A stretch of 64,000 nucleotides of DNA. Origin: Cordylochernes scorpioides. Lineage: Eukaryota > Arthropoda > Arachnida > Pseudoscorpiones > Chernetidae. Location of the stretch: contig CP092879.1 in assembly GCA_030710605.1 (NCBI GenBank), positions 44,831,151 through 44,895,150 of the forward strand. The letters run 5' to 3'. A model generated the notes under the pieces. It did no database searches, was not told the DNA's origin, and saw only the letters and a program-made list of their open reading frames with translations. Numbering within the stretch: the first letter of the stretch is position 1; every line of letters starts with the position of its first letter. Positions 21,709 to 33,900 of this stretch are shown here, one piece after another. A program made the position numbers and the translations under genes.

Positions 21709-21949
21709 TAAAAAGACATATATTGGATCGAAATATCATTTATATTACCAATATTTCAGTTGGCTGAACGCCAACCTTTATCAAGGTGTTATAACATTTT
21801 AAAGTTTGCCAACAACAAACTCAGCTCCACATAACGTCAACGGAATTGAATGGCGTTGAGTTGTTGTTGACACAATTTAAAATGTTATAACACCTTGATA
21901 AAGGTTGGCGTTCAGCCAACTGAAATATTGGTAAAATAAATTATATTTT
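21709..21949. repeat. Long palindromic (foldback) element cut by the assembly gap
   Basis: Two arms of about 85 bp (around 21755-21840 and 21860-21940) are near-perfect inverted complements containing CAGTTGGCTGAACGCCAACC. In copy 2 the element is complete (43502-43765), and both outer ends read AAAAAGRCATATATTGGATC. In copy 1 the sequence stops at the N gap 16 bases after the arm, exactly where the two blocks cease to be comparable. Confidence 0.8.
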
Positions 21950-22049
21950 NNNNNNNNNNNNNNNNNNNNNNNNNNNNNNNNNNNNNNNNNNNNNNNNNNN
22001 NNNNNNNNNNNNNNNNNNNNNNNNNNNNNNNNNNNNNNNNNNNNNNNNN
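21950..22049. other. Assembly gap (100 N)
   Basis: A placeholder-sized run of N at the right edge of duplication copy 1. The true missing length is unknown, so the right breakpoint cannot be placed. Confidence 0.99.
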
Positions 22050-22345
22050 CATTTAATGAAATAATTTCGTGCTGCATTTTAGCAATACAATTTCGTGTTA
22101 CATCTCGTGCAAAAATTTCGTTAAATAATTTCGTGCAAATTTTATGTGAAACATTCCGTGACATAATTTCGTGCTACAGCTTCGTGAAAAAATTTCTTTA
22201 AATAATTTTCTAAGACAATTTCGTGCTGCATTTTCATTAAACAATCTCGTGATATATTTTAGTAAAACAATTTCGTGTTACATTTTCGTTAAACAACTTC
22301 GTGATACATTGACGTGAAGCAAATTCGTGCTGTATTTTTGAGACA
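22050..22345. repeat. Degenerate short tandem repeat (about 27-30 bp)
   Basis: About ten imperfect repeats of AATTTCGTGCTACATTTTCG type, with AATTTCGTG recurring every 25-32 bases. It starts at the gap edge, so the array may extend into it. No counterpart is seen after copy 2. Confidence 0.75.
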
Positions 22346-22349
22346 TAAA

Positions 22350-22919
22350 GTATTGTTCCGTCCTATTCATCGCAATAATATTTAATATAGTCAATCAAAG
22401 ATAACTCAAACTCTGTAATGAGTATTTTTATCAGATAAATTATTTCGATAATATATTTTTCCTCTAAAAGTAATTTCCAACTTTTACCTCATCGAATATT
22501 AAAGCGTAGTATTTCACGAAGGCAAAAATTATTATGTCACTTTGTGATTCCCCTTATTAACATTTTTATCATATTTATTAATAATTAATAAGGAAAAATA
22601 GTAGTTTTTTTCTGATTCAATCATGTACTTTGATAATATATAGATGGCTATATTGCGTGTCTAAATTTACTTGAAAAACACCTTTTTATGAAATATTAAT
22701 CAACACGGTAATATCTTTATAAACCTATATAAGCAATGGGCTAAATTTAACCTCACATATTTCAAATTGTTTTCTAAAATGTACGCCGTGTGTTATGTAA
22801 AGTATATTAAATATTTCTGATTGTTTCTTAAACAAATAGTGATGAATAAAATATCCTAATCGGTGTCTAATTGGGCTCTACCCTAAACGTGCAATTAAAG
22901 GTTTCTGATATCATCAATA
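22350..22919. other. AT-rich spacer, nothing recognised
   Basis: No gene, RNA or repeat structure supported between the two tandem arrays. Confidence 0.5.
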
Positions 22920-23955
22920 CGAACATCACCTATGTTGGCCGGTATTGTGATCAGAGTGCACGGACCGATCTGATCTGTTCCATGAACAAGACACCACCAC
23001 CACTACTCTGAATAAATACGAACAAGACACCTATGCTGGCCGGTATTATGATCAGGTTGCACGGACCGATCTGATCTGCTCCATGAACAAGACACCACCA
23101 ACATTCTGTATCAATACGAACAAGACACCTTTGTTAGCCGGTATTGTGATCAGGGTGCACAGACCGATCTGATCTGCTCCATGGACAAGACACCACCACC
23201 ATTCTGTATCAATACGAACAAGACCCTTTTGTTAGCCGGTATTGTGATCAGGGTGCACGGACCGATCTGATCTGCTCCATGGACAATACACCACCATTCT
23301 GTATCAATACGAACAAGACACCTTTTTTGACCGTATTGTGATCAGGGTGCACGGACCGATCTGATCTGCTCCATGGACAAGACACCACCACCATTCTGTA
23401 TCAATACGAACAAGACACCTTTGTTGGCCAACAAAGTGATCAGGGTGCACGGACCGATCTGATCTGCTCCATGGACAATACACCACCATTCTGTATCAAT
23501 ACCAACAAGACACCTTTGTTGGCCAGTATTGTGATCAGAGTGCACTGACCGATCTGATCTGCTCCATGGACAAGACACCACCACCATTCTGTATCAATAC
23601 GAACAAGACACCTTTGTTGGCCAACAAAGTGATCAGGGTGCACGGACCGATCTGATCTGCTCCATGGACAATACACCACCATTCTGTATCAATACCAACA
23701 AGACACCTTTGTTGGCCAGTATTGTGATCAGAGTGCACTGACCGATCTGATCTGCTCCATGGTCAAGACACCACTACCATTCTGTATCAATACGAACAAG
23801 ACACCTTTGTTGGCCAACAAAGTGATCAGGGTGCACGGACCGATCTGATCTGCTCCATGGACAATATACCACCATTCTGTATCAATACCAACAAGACACC
23901 TTTGTTGGCCAGTATTGTGATCAGAGTGCACTGACCGATCTGATCTGCACCATGG
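22920..23955. repeat. Minisatellite, 95/98-bp units with a 193-bp higher-order period
   Basis: Eleven units marked by GGACCGATCTGATCTG or TGACCGATCTGATCTG at about 22961, 23062, 23160, 23258, 23352, 23450, 23545, 23643, 23738, 23836 and 23931. From 23352 on, two variants alternate: CAACAAAGTGATCAGGGTGC (A) and CAGTATTGTGATCAGAGTGC (B), giving exact 193-bp steps. The overlapping minus-strand ORFs are repeat artefacts. Confidence 0.95.
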
Positions 23956-23966
23956 GCAAGACATCG

Positions 23967-24109
23967 CTAAAAGTTGCTGATGGCTGCGTTATCTGTCGAA
24001 ATAAACATTAACTAATCGTTTATTTTCAAATATTAAAATATTAGAGAATAATTGAAATATCAACGGTTAGTTTTTCTGACAGATGACGCAAGCCATCAGC
24101 AACTTTTAG
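23967..24109. repeat. Inverted repeat at the left boundary of duplication copy 2
   Basis: CTAAAAGTTGCTGATGGCTG at 23967 is the inverted complement of the arm ending at 24109 (about 32 bp, few mismatches), around an AT-rich loop. The arm sequence is related to the GTTGCTGATGGCTGGCGCCA segment of the 337-bp retrozyme unit. The window's first bases are the end of the same right arm upstream of copy 1. Confidence 0.75.
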
Positions 24110-25422
24110 TTGCATGATCAGGATATACATCAATTCGATAAAATAATCCCTTGAATCAATATTAAAGCAAGAACATTAAGCCTCCAGGGAAAGTTTCTTT
24201 TAAAAATAATATTTTTTTCTCCCGTATAAGGACTTTCTTGCCCGAAAGCTTTAGAGATTTTCAAATAAAAAATATTTTTAAAAGAAACTTTTCCCTGGTT
24301 ACTTGATGTTCTTGTTTCAATATACATTAATCTTAATTTATCAGGTAAATCCCTGTACAATTTCACTTTTGTACTATTTTATATTAAAGGATTAGTTTCC
24401 TTGAAAATATTGACTTTGCGAGGGTTGCAGAAATGTCGGAAATAAAGTAAAAGAAAGGTTTAAAAGTGGATCATAACTCTTATATAATTATAGCTGGTAT
24501 TTTAGATTGATTTCATAATGGTATTCCTTTTTGTGTTCTCTCTCAAAACTATCATAAAGATTAAGTTTAAAAATTTATTTTTCATATTAGTTTTTTTTTT
24601 CAATATCTTCAAGTACCATTCAAAGATTAATAGTAGTTTACAAACTATCTAGATTAATAATTCCATTAAAATTTTTATTCTCAAATTTTTAGAAAGTTAA
24701 TTTGAAAAAGGCAAATGTTGTCTCTATTGCGTATATAGAGGTTTTTTTTTTCTCTCTAACAACAAGTCATGTTTTCGACGCAAAATTCACCAAATTCATT
24801 ACACCTGTAGAAGAATAAAGATGTTCGAAAACTTATGTTAACAAAACTCAAAATAAAGAACCTCTTCACTTTTAAGTTGTTCTTCTTGATTTTTAAATAG
24901 ATTATCGCACCAACACACTTGGTTATAATAAAGGGGATACGTTTTATTTTCTTTTAATGAGTATTTTCACATTTCCTATTATAGGATGACTTTCAAATGG
25001 AATTGTAAAAATGCTACGAGTGTTTCTCGATGATGATCCAGGCTCTCCAAATATATCCCCCCCCCCCCCCCATAGCTCAGAAAATATACTTGGAAGTATC
25101 TCTGAATATCTTTGCAGAGAGAAATAGGATCAAATTAAAATCAGTGTTGACATCTTTGCAACCATAATTTTTCAAAAAGGCGAAATATTAAAAAATAATA
25201 TTTAGTAAACAATATAGTGGTGTTCAAATTTAAGTGAAAGAACTATGTAGATATTTTAGACACGTTATTTATTACAAATTATGAAATTTGGCTCCAAAAA
25301 TTGTTTATTCTATAGGTATTTATTATGGCTTTAGGGATTAAATATGATAATGAAAAATTATTTTTATTGTTTCAACATTATACAGACAAAATGAAGCAGC
25401 GTCGCTCAAAGCAATAGAGAGG

Positions 25423-25650
25423 TGAATAAGGACCATGGTCACCTCTAACAGCTTTCAAAACGAGCATTTATTCTGACTAAAAGATTTTAAAGAAATTTCT
25501 GAGGCATTAAATCCCATTCCTAACAAAGAATGAAAAAAATGAAAAAGGACCACGGTCACATCTAACAGCTATCAAAACGAAGCATTCATTCTGATTAGAA
25601 GGTTTTTGAGAAATTCTGAGGCATTAAGTCCCATTCCTAACAAAGAATTA
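25423..25650. repeat. Tandem repeat, unit about 119 bp, two units
   Basis: Copy-2 counterpart of the three-unit repeat at 1319-1676. One unit was lost here or gained in copy 1 after duplication. Confidence 0.8.
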
Positions 25651-25666
25651 GATAATATAAAAAAAA

Positions 25667-26364
25667 AGTTTAAGACTCCGTAACTCTTTTTATTAATTGT
25701 ATAAAGAAATTTTCAGGCAAGCTCTTCCTCAGCAAACGAAAAAATAAAAAAGGTATGGAGAGAGATTATATAGCATTTTAAAGATATATCACAATGTTCA
25801 TCAACCTTTTCATAGTTTGTTCTTCAAATTTTTAAATTATGTCTTCTTCTTTCTTATCTTCACTCAATCATATTAGGGTACCAAGCTTGTAAAGCTTGAT
25901 ATTTGAAAACCATCATTACAGGGTGAAGTAGAATGCTTCTGCCTTTGTCATTAAGACTGAGAGCACTACTCAGTAGCAGGCCGACTTAGCTCCAAAAGAA
26001 ATGGCTGCCTCTGACATGAGGAACAGACGCCATGTACAGCCGCTCCTTACATGGAGTACAAACGCTGCTCATCCTGTATCCCTGGATTAGGAGCCCTTAC
26101 AGGGTACTATCAGCCGGGTCAGCTGACCCCAGGTTTTTTAGTGAGCTTGTTACTGCTCCCCCTCCTCCTGTTTCATCCGGGCTTGGGACCGGCAAAGGCG
26201 GAGTTTTTAATTATGTAAATTCCTGAATTTTTATGTTCTATATTTGCATATATATCTTTGAAAATGCTATATAATCTCTCCATTACCTTTTTAATGTTGC
26301 TGAGGAAGAGCTTGTCCGAAAGCTACTTTATACAATTAATAAAAAGCGTTGAGAGACTTATACC
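25667..26364. mobile_element. Non-autonomous element with long terminal inverted repeats (copy 2)
   Basis: Duplicate of the element at 1684-2390, with the same inverted arms and a small deletion just before the right arm (about 26295). Confidence 0.6.
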
Positions 26365-26399
26365 TTTGTTGTAAATTATTGAAATCCGAAAACCTGTGA

Positions 26400-27232
26400 T
26401 AATGAAAGTAGATATTAGATCAATGCGGCTTCTGGAAGGGGGATGTTGAGCCCCAATGCCTGAGACATCCCAGACATGTTCAACTGGATTCATGTCCTGA
26501 GATCTGGATGGCTAATCCATCCTCTGCATATTCTCGCTCTCGAAGAGATCATTGGTTAGCACTTATCTATGTAGACGACTATTATCATCCATAAAAATAA
26601 ACTGGGGGCCAATGATAACCCTGGAAAATCTCGCATATGGCTCAATATCCTCGTTATATATTTCTTAAGCATCAAGGGCCAATTTATGCAAACGATAGAT
26701 ACCCAGAAATATTCGAAAAGGAAAAATTAGGTGGCAAAAAATTATTTATTTTGAGGTGTTGCTAGCTTTCAAGTAAAAACCTGCTCTTCAACGGGCAAAT
26801 ACAAATTAAAAGAGAGATGTTATTAGACGTGGATAAGGCTATTTCTTAATCAGTCAATATGCTTCTCTCAAACACGAGGATAAATGTTTGTTCGAAGTGA
26901 AACCGGCCCATACTATGATACCTCCTCCTCCAAAACGGTCACTCTCTTGTATGTACTTGGCTCTCCACAGATGAGGACTCGTCGAGATTCAGAATCTAGA
27001 CTGGAAAATAGAATTGTCTCTAAATATGGGCCACTGATCCTGAATTCAGGCGGACATTTAAGAGGGCTTTCCTGTGGAAGGGGTGAGATGAAACATGTAA
27101 TTAGTCTTCTTGCAAAAATATCATTCTCCTGCGGCCTTCGAAAAGTGGATTGTCTTGAAACTGTCGCTCTAAAGTCACATGACAGCTCATTGGAGGGCCT
27201 ATTGAGTTTAGCAGTCAGATAGTGGTCTTCTT
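26400..27232 (-). pseudogene. Tc1-family transposase relic (copy 2)
   Basis: Duplicate of the relic at 2420-3260, with the same catalytic-core remnants and the same kind of stops. It was already broken before the segmental duplication. Confidence 0.75.
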
Positions 27233-27305
27233 GGTTCGTGGTGGATCATATAAAGAGATTTAAACACTGTTTCAAGTATATTATTGTATTTTAAAAATAT
27301 TTTAA

Positions 27306-27545
27306 ATCTTTCAAAGTGGAAACATCAAGTCTCTAGGGACAAGTCTCTTTCTAATTTTTTTTTAAATTCACAAATCTCTCTAGCTTTCGAGCATGGAAGC
27401 CCCTCTATGGGAGATTTTTATTGTATTGTGTTTTTCTCCTGTAGAGGGGCTCCCATGACCGAGAGCTAAAGAACTTTTTGAATAAAAAATTTATAAAGAG
27501 ACTTGTTTCTGGAGACTTGATGTTTCCACTTTGATATTGAAACAA
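27306..27545. repeat. Foldback element (copy 2)
   Basis: Duplicate of 3327-3553. It retains the left arm and a longer loop (CTCCTGTAGAGGGGCTCC is present here but missing in copy 1), so this copy is the more complete one. Confidence 0.65.
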
Positions 27546-27825
27546 GGGATTGTGTGTTTTATCGAATTTTATTTCTTTCTTGAAAAAAAAAACTGAAATT
27601 GTCAACAATGTAATTTCGATCATTGGCCAATTTTCAGCTAGCAAAAAAATTTCAAAAATTTCCTTGTAGAATGATAGTTTTTAGAAAAACTACCCCTTCG
27701 CCGCAGCCTTCAATTTTGTACAATGGTTAAATATTATCTTTCAACATCTGTTATCTAAAAAAAAAAAATTATTTTTTTACAAATGGCGATCTCGCGTTAT
27801 GAACCAAAAGATTGGCAGAGCCGAA

Positions 27826-27889
27826 GGTTGCCACGTGACCGGCGAATGTTTAAAACGTCTTGCCGCCGGTCGTTTGGCAATATTTCGAG
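27826..27889 (+). promoter_or_regulatory. Candidate proximal promoter/5' UTR with E-box and inverted repeat (copy 2)
   Basis: Copy-2 version, with CACGTG at 27832-27837 and the GACCGGCG/CGCCGGTC inverted repeat just downstream. No difference from copy 1 was seen over this stretch, so both copies may be transcribed. Confidence 0.45.
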
Positions 27890-27926
27890 ATGGCGGGAAC
27901 TACACTGATCGTCTGCCTTTTTCTTG
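27890..27926 (+). CDS. Exon 1 (signal peptide start), copy 2
   Basis: Same 37 nt as copy 1, with donor GTGAGT at 27927, phase 1. Confidence 0.85.
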
Positions 27927-30900
27927 GTGAGTCGTCTGCACGCAATTAACTTTCTACAATTTTTAAAATTTATTTATTTCTAACTTTTCAAACTTTCATT
28001 TTAAATTGTTTTATATAATTTTCAGCAATAGTATTGTTTTTTTTTTTTTCTTTATAAAATTTGTTTGCCACTCATTGCCATCTCTCTCCTATTCCATTAG
28101 TCACTCACAAATACGTGCTATATATTCCTAAAAGACGCCTCCTCCTTTTGAAAATGCACCAAAGCAATGGATTTATTTTTATCTTCTGAGTACACATTGG
28201 TTTGGGTCAATAAATATGTCATGACAACATCTTTCGACAAATTTGGGAAAGTAGTGAACTTGTACATCAAGGCTTCGGGTTGTGGCCATTATCAGTACAT
28301 GAGCTGCTTCAATTTTATGACATCGTACGGGAAAATTCATGAAATTTTCCAGATGGTATCCTGGGCGTTTAGTTCTAATTCGTTTCACACAGAAATATCA
28401 TAAAAATGTATTTTAAACGGGATAGAAAATTGCTATTTTCGAACCAGAATATCTTCCTCTATTCGGGTTTAGCCATAATCAGTACATGAACTGTTTCAAT
28501 TTGATGACATTGTACAGAAAAAGTCATGAAATTTGCCAAATGGTATCCTGGGCGTTTAGTTTGAATTCGTTTCGCACAGAGAAGATCATATAAATGGTAG
28601 TGAGGAAAGTTTTAGAACAGATATGTAAATAAATTCCTTTCAAACAAAGGCTAATTTGCACATGGGGAAAGGAAGGAAAAATTACTGTATTATTTTGTTG
28701 TTTGTATGGCTAATCCATACAGGGCAATGGGCCCTAATAAAAGCCTTGTTATTGTTGTTGTAGATCATATAAATGCAGTTTTGAACGAGCTAGAGAGTTG
28801 CTCTCTTTAAACCAGAATACCATCCTCCTACAATATATTCTTCATTTTTACAAATTAATAATAATAGTTTTACTTAAAAAGGCTATATATTGTATTTTTG
28901 TCTTTTGTTTTCAAATGTGTTCTAAATTCTAAATATCTAGCAGGCATATACCTTAAATGTGGTATAAGAATGTGTTCATACTATCTCTACATAATTATTA
29001 AAAGTTGCAATTCCAAAATTTTAACCGAAATTTATTGAATTTGACCAGATAGTTAACTAGATATTAAATCATATCGCAAGACAATCCTATCAATCCTATG
29101 AAACGTCCCTATGATAAATTCCAGCTATTTGTATTTTCATCTTTGAGGTATAAATCCAAAGGATTATATATTAAGGAGAATGACCCAGAATTTTTGAAAC
29201 GGCACAAGCAGTTGGAATCTCCACGGATCAATAAAAAAGATGTTTAAGATGGTAAACCATCTATTCTAATTATTTTCATTGTATTTAAGAACACTAAGAT
29301 GTGTTTGGGGAGGTCGGTGGAAGGGTGATCTAAACCGTTGGTTTTCGACTGCTACGACCCGGGATCGAATCCCGCATTAGGCACTTTTTTCTGATAAAAA
29401 AATGCTTCATTGGCCCCACGATTCTTGCAAAAGACCAACCCCACCAGCGATTGCAAGTAATCAAATTGAAATCTGCACATTTTTTAAGTGCAAAAGTAAA
29501 ATTCCTTTTCACATGTGTAGACATGTAGTGTACTTACAGTAAAAGCAGTTGCCAACTTCTACACACCATAATTATCATGATCTGTACCAAATGTACTTGG
29601 AATAATAGAAAAATATGTGTTTTTATTCTAAAAGACAAATTCATGCTTTAACAGTTTAATATATTCAGTATTCAGATTTCCTTAATGATTCCTTAGAAAG
29701 TTCAATGGTAAGTTAAAATTTTAAAGATTTATTTCTTTTTTTTTTGTAGGGACATATTTAGATTGACACAATTCCGTGTACTTGAATTCTTCATTCTAAT
29801 TCTTTTTTCTTTACATTCATTCTTTAACAGTTTAATAACTTCAGTATTCCGATTTCCTTAATGATTATTAATAGAAATTTCAATGGTAACTTGAAAATTT
29901 GAAGATTTCTTTCTTTTTGTAAGGATATATTTGAATTAACAATTCCGTGTACTTGAATTATTCAATCTACCTCTTGTTGAAAAATCCCGAACCTAAAATC
30001 TTGGCAACATGCCATCCCTTAATGTTGATATTTTAAACGTGAATTTTACACAAAAACTTGTGTGTTCAACTCTTTCGTAATACCTGACATTTTTAGGAAC
30101 GTGCTTTACATTTAAATGTCGTTTTTCTTCTGGTATTTGTTCCATAAAGGTGACAAAATAAAATTTAAACGACTTTTTTTTTCTGTGAAAATTGTAAAAT
30201 TAGAACCTCTTATTTTTTCTAAAAAAATATTCAATGAAAAATTGATCTTTATTATATTGTGTACATTGGATTATTTATTAAAATAATTTGTGAAGATTCC
30301 ATTAGAATTGGTGTGGATCTCATGGAATAAAGTTCGTTCCGGGCTGACAAGCGTCATAGCCTGAAACCATGGTCTCCAGGTGTACGCTTCTCAGTTTGCC
30401 AAAGCTGGTGTTGTGGCTTTGTCAACGACTCGAGTTCACTAGTTTGCGGCGACGGTCAATTGATGGGGTCTATTTTGACGGGAGATTCCTTTTTATAGAA
30501 TTGTGTTTGTCATTCAGAACAAATAATTCTATGTCTTAAATGCGATTTGATTTTGGATTCTGTGTAGGTGTTCTATTAAGAATCGACCATAATCAAAACG
30601 TATTCCTCCGTTGGTGAAATTGACGCCATGTTTCACAATTTACTGAATAAACAATATTACTTTTAATGACGTCTTCTCCTCGCAATTAGGCCCAATAATT
30701 TGATCAATTATCACGCACTTGAATTTTTTATCTTCTATTTGGTTAATGATTGGAAATTTTATTCTGATAATTCTCCTATAATAAGTTAAATTGAACATTT
30801 ATACATTATTATATGTGAATAAATAAGATAAAATATAAACTTGTGTTGATATTAAAAACACAAAAATAGCATATCCTGACAGCCTGAATGAACATTTTTA

Positions 30901-33900
30901 GATGGCAGAGCGCAATCTAGTGAAATATAATCAACTAAACGTTGATTTAACTTGTTCCATGATACAGTTAAACCTGTCTATAGCGCCCCCTCTAAATAGC
31001 GCCTCCCTCTCTATAGCGCCCGATTTTAAATACGTAGTGCGATGCAATTTACATTAAAAGTGACCTGTCTATAGCACCCCCTCTCTATAGCACCCTATTT
31101 TGGCGAGTCCCAAGAGAGGGCGCTATAGGCAGGTTTAACTGCATTTGGTAACCCATTTTCTTAATAAAGTCAACCAAGTACACGTTCGGGCTGTTGGCCC
31201 TTGTCAGCATGGTGCAGACTGTACCTCTAAGAAATATTTGATCATGGAGGCTTCCTGAAAAATAAAAAATGGAATTCAAAGCAAACTGAGAAGCATCCAC
31301 CTAGAGACCATGGTTTCAAGCTAATGGTCCTCTTTAGCCCAGGGCGGACTTTTTTCCATGAGATCCACAAGGGATCTAATGGAATCTTCACAACCTACCA
31401 AAGAGGTGTTTTGCTGGAAAGGTGGCTGGGCCAAATCTATGGCTAGAATATAGATGGAATTCATTATTAGATGTTTTCTGTTCCACATTACACACGCACA
31501 CACACATAGAAAGTTGATCTATTGAGGTATAATTATGCATGAGTGGAATGATTTTTTCAGGAATGTTTTTTTTTTTTATAAGAATACTTCTATTGTACTT
31601 ACAAGGTTGGAAAATATTGAGAGAAGGTCTAGATAATTAGTCTTCCAGTGATTGTGCCATTTTAATCAACTATGGTAATTGTTGAGAGGGCCTGGCTCAT
31701 CAGTACTTAACCCTCCAGTTGTTTCGTTAGTTTAATAATTACCGATGAGCCTAAGTAATTTGATTTACTCGAATACCGAGAGCATGCTAATGCCCTATGT
31801 AAGTATATTTATGTTTTTATTTGTTTATTTATAAAAATGATATACATCCATGGACTAAACTTAAGGTAGCTGGTGTTGTGGCTTTGTCACCGACCCAAGG
31901 CCGCTAGTTGCGGCGACAATCAATAGATGGCGTCAGGTTTTGACGTTTATTTTGACGGGAGAGGCGCCCTATGCTTCTCTATGGATCAATTTCCTCCCGG
32001 CAAATTTTCCATCTATAAACTTTGGGTAGTTTCATATTTTGATATTTAATTTAACAACACAAAATCAACAAGTTAAAAGAGATATGGCCTAGGATGGCCT
32101 GTTGATTTTGTTAAATCATAAAGGCAGGGAAGAATATGCGTTATATTTTGATGCCGCCGGTTGTCTGTTTGTTTTTTTAAAGGAGACAGAGGCAATTTTG
32201 TTCACACCTGGTTATCTCATAGGTCTTCAATAAAGGTCAATGTGTATCAAATATATTTCAGACTTATTATCTGAATCCTGATATACATTCTAAAAAGTAC
32301 AATTTCTTAAGTTTTGTTCATGAGTGTAAACAAGATATATAACATTGGGAAAGCCTATTCAGTCAAATTTAAAGGAAATCTCTTTATAAATATTTTGTAA
32401 AAGAAATTAAGACAGAACTTTGTAACTTTTGAAACATTAAGTGCTTAAGTGACGCGTGGTGCAAACGCGTGGCGTAAAACAATTCTAGCTTCTAATTATA
32501 TACACGATTTTCTAATATCTATCCAAAGTGCTAAATGCGCCAAAATGACCCTTTGGATGTATTTGAGAAAATGATGTATATAATTGGAAGATAAATTTCA
32601 AGAACTTATTCACCCTATGGGAGATAACAGTTAGTCACTGAAACATCGGGAAATAAATAACTCAAAAAAGGTTGATGCGTATGCATATCCATTTTCGCCT
32701 TTTGGCTGATGGTTTAGCTATTCTATGTTGTTATCCAATGTCGATATCATAGGTATAGCCTGGTTCCAGGTACCGACGTTACGCTTCAACACAGTTTTCC
32801 CAAACACATAAAGGCCTATATATCCAATAATTATTACAACCAAAGTCCATGGCAACTAGATACCAACACTTTTCCGCTGATCCCATCAAATTTAGTTGAA
32901 AGACAATTAAGATTAATCTTGAAGATTAAATGTTGGAGATAAAACCACGGCCAAGCGTGTTATAGGCTCATACGGAAAAGTTTATTAATCACAGACAACA
33001 ACACAACAAAAATCTTTATTAAGACCTCCTGGTCTTATACAAGTTCGTATAGAAGAAATGTAAGGTAAATGTAGGAATAACAGTAATAGAACCAGTAATC
33101 AGCAATGTTATTTACAGTGTATCAAATTAGAAAGAAAAAGGAAAGACTTAGCCAAAACATATACACAAGTAGTGTCGAGAACAAGCAGTTCTTTTATCAA
33201 AGAACAATAATTAGTAGAATTGACAGAAATTAACATAATTATCAGGAATCGTAATAATTGTATACATGAATGTGTGGATCAGGAGTAAAGGGTCGTCTAA
33301 AGCCGAAATATAAAGTTTTAGGGGTTAAATTTGTTCATTCCATTAATCACGTGTAGTCATCAGCGAAAACCCAGGCAGAAAAGTATTTTGATAACAAAAA
33401 CACTATGGAGATTATCAATGTTTTATAGTGTGTGTGCTGTATGTGTTTTTATATTTAAACGGTCGATGCGTTGTTTAAAAGTCAAAGTGTAGATTCTTTC
33501 TGTTGAATCCTTGTGAACAATATTGGAATCATTCTATTGAGATGGTTAGACAAAGAAATTTATAAAAGAGAATTCTTTCTCGTAGGGCTCTAAGTAATTT
33601 TCCTTGCAGATGTTTATAAATTATAATTTATCAGAAAAAAACGACTTTTACTGGATCTTTACAGCGTAGTAACGGGAGACATCTAGAGATTTTAGAAAAT
33701 TGGGAATATCGTGATGTAAGTTAGATCAGAGATTTGTTGTTAGTAAATTAATTTAGATATCATTTATATACGTGATTCAGCATCACAAGGGAACAGATAC
33801 AAATTTAAAATGACTATAAACATCATTTCAAAGGAAACAACTTGTTACTATAATTTACAAGTTTGTTTACTTGTACAGAAATACTTGAACAGAATAATTT

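Larger units (their letters stand above)
1..21949. repeat. Tandem segmental duplication, copy 1
   Basis: This block is colinear with 24100-43741: base 1 aligns to 24100, exon 1 at 3895 to 27890, exon 2 at 19321 to 41116 and exon 3 at 20639 to 42430. The left end runs out of the window. The right end coincides with the N gap that interrupts a long palindrome. Copy 1 is longer mainly because of a Helitron (9438-10307), a hammerhead-ribozyme retroelement (15441-16980) and one extra unit of a 119-bp repeat. Divergence by eye is about 2 percent in some parts and below 1 percent in others. Confidence 0.95.

Noticed and set aside
21860..21949. Active hammerhead in the palindrome arm (TTGATAAAGGTTGGC..GCCAACTGAAA)
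   Set aside because: The core would be UUGAUAA instead of CUGAUGA, with G8 replaced, and no clear stem I or cleavage triplet is found. It is at most a relic.
22920..23955. CRISPR-like repeat array
   Set aside because: Units are near-identical along their full 95 bp without unique spacers, and the genome is eukaryotic. It is a minisatellite.
23304..23964. Overlapping minus-strand ORFs of 60-80 codons with repeated WCIVHGADQIGPCTLIT-type protein
   Set aside because: They are translations of the 95/98-bp minisatellite in all frames. There is no start context, no domain, and unit lengths are not multiples of three.
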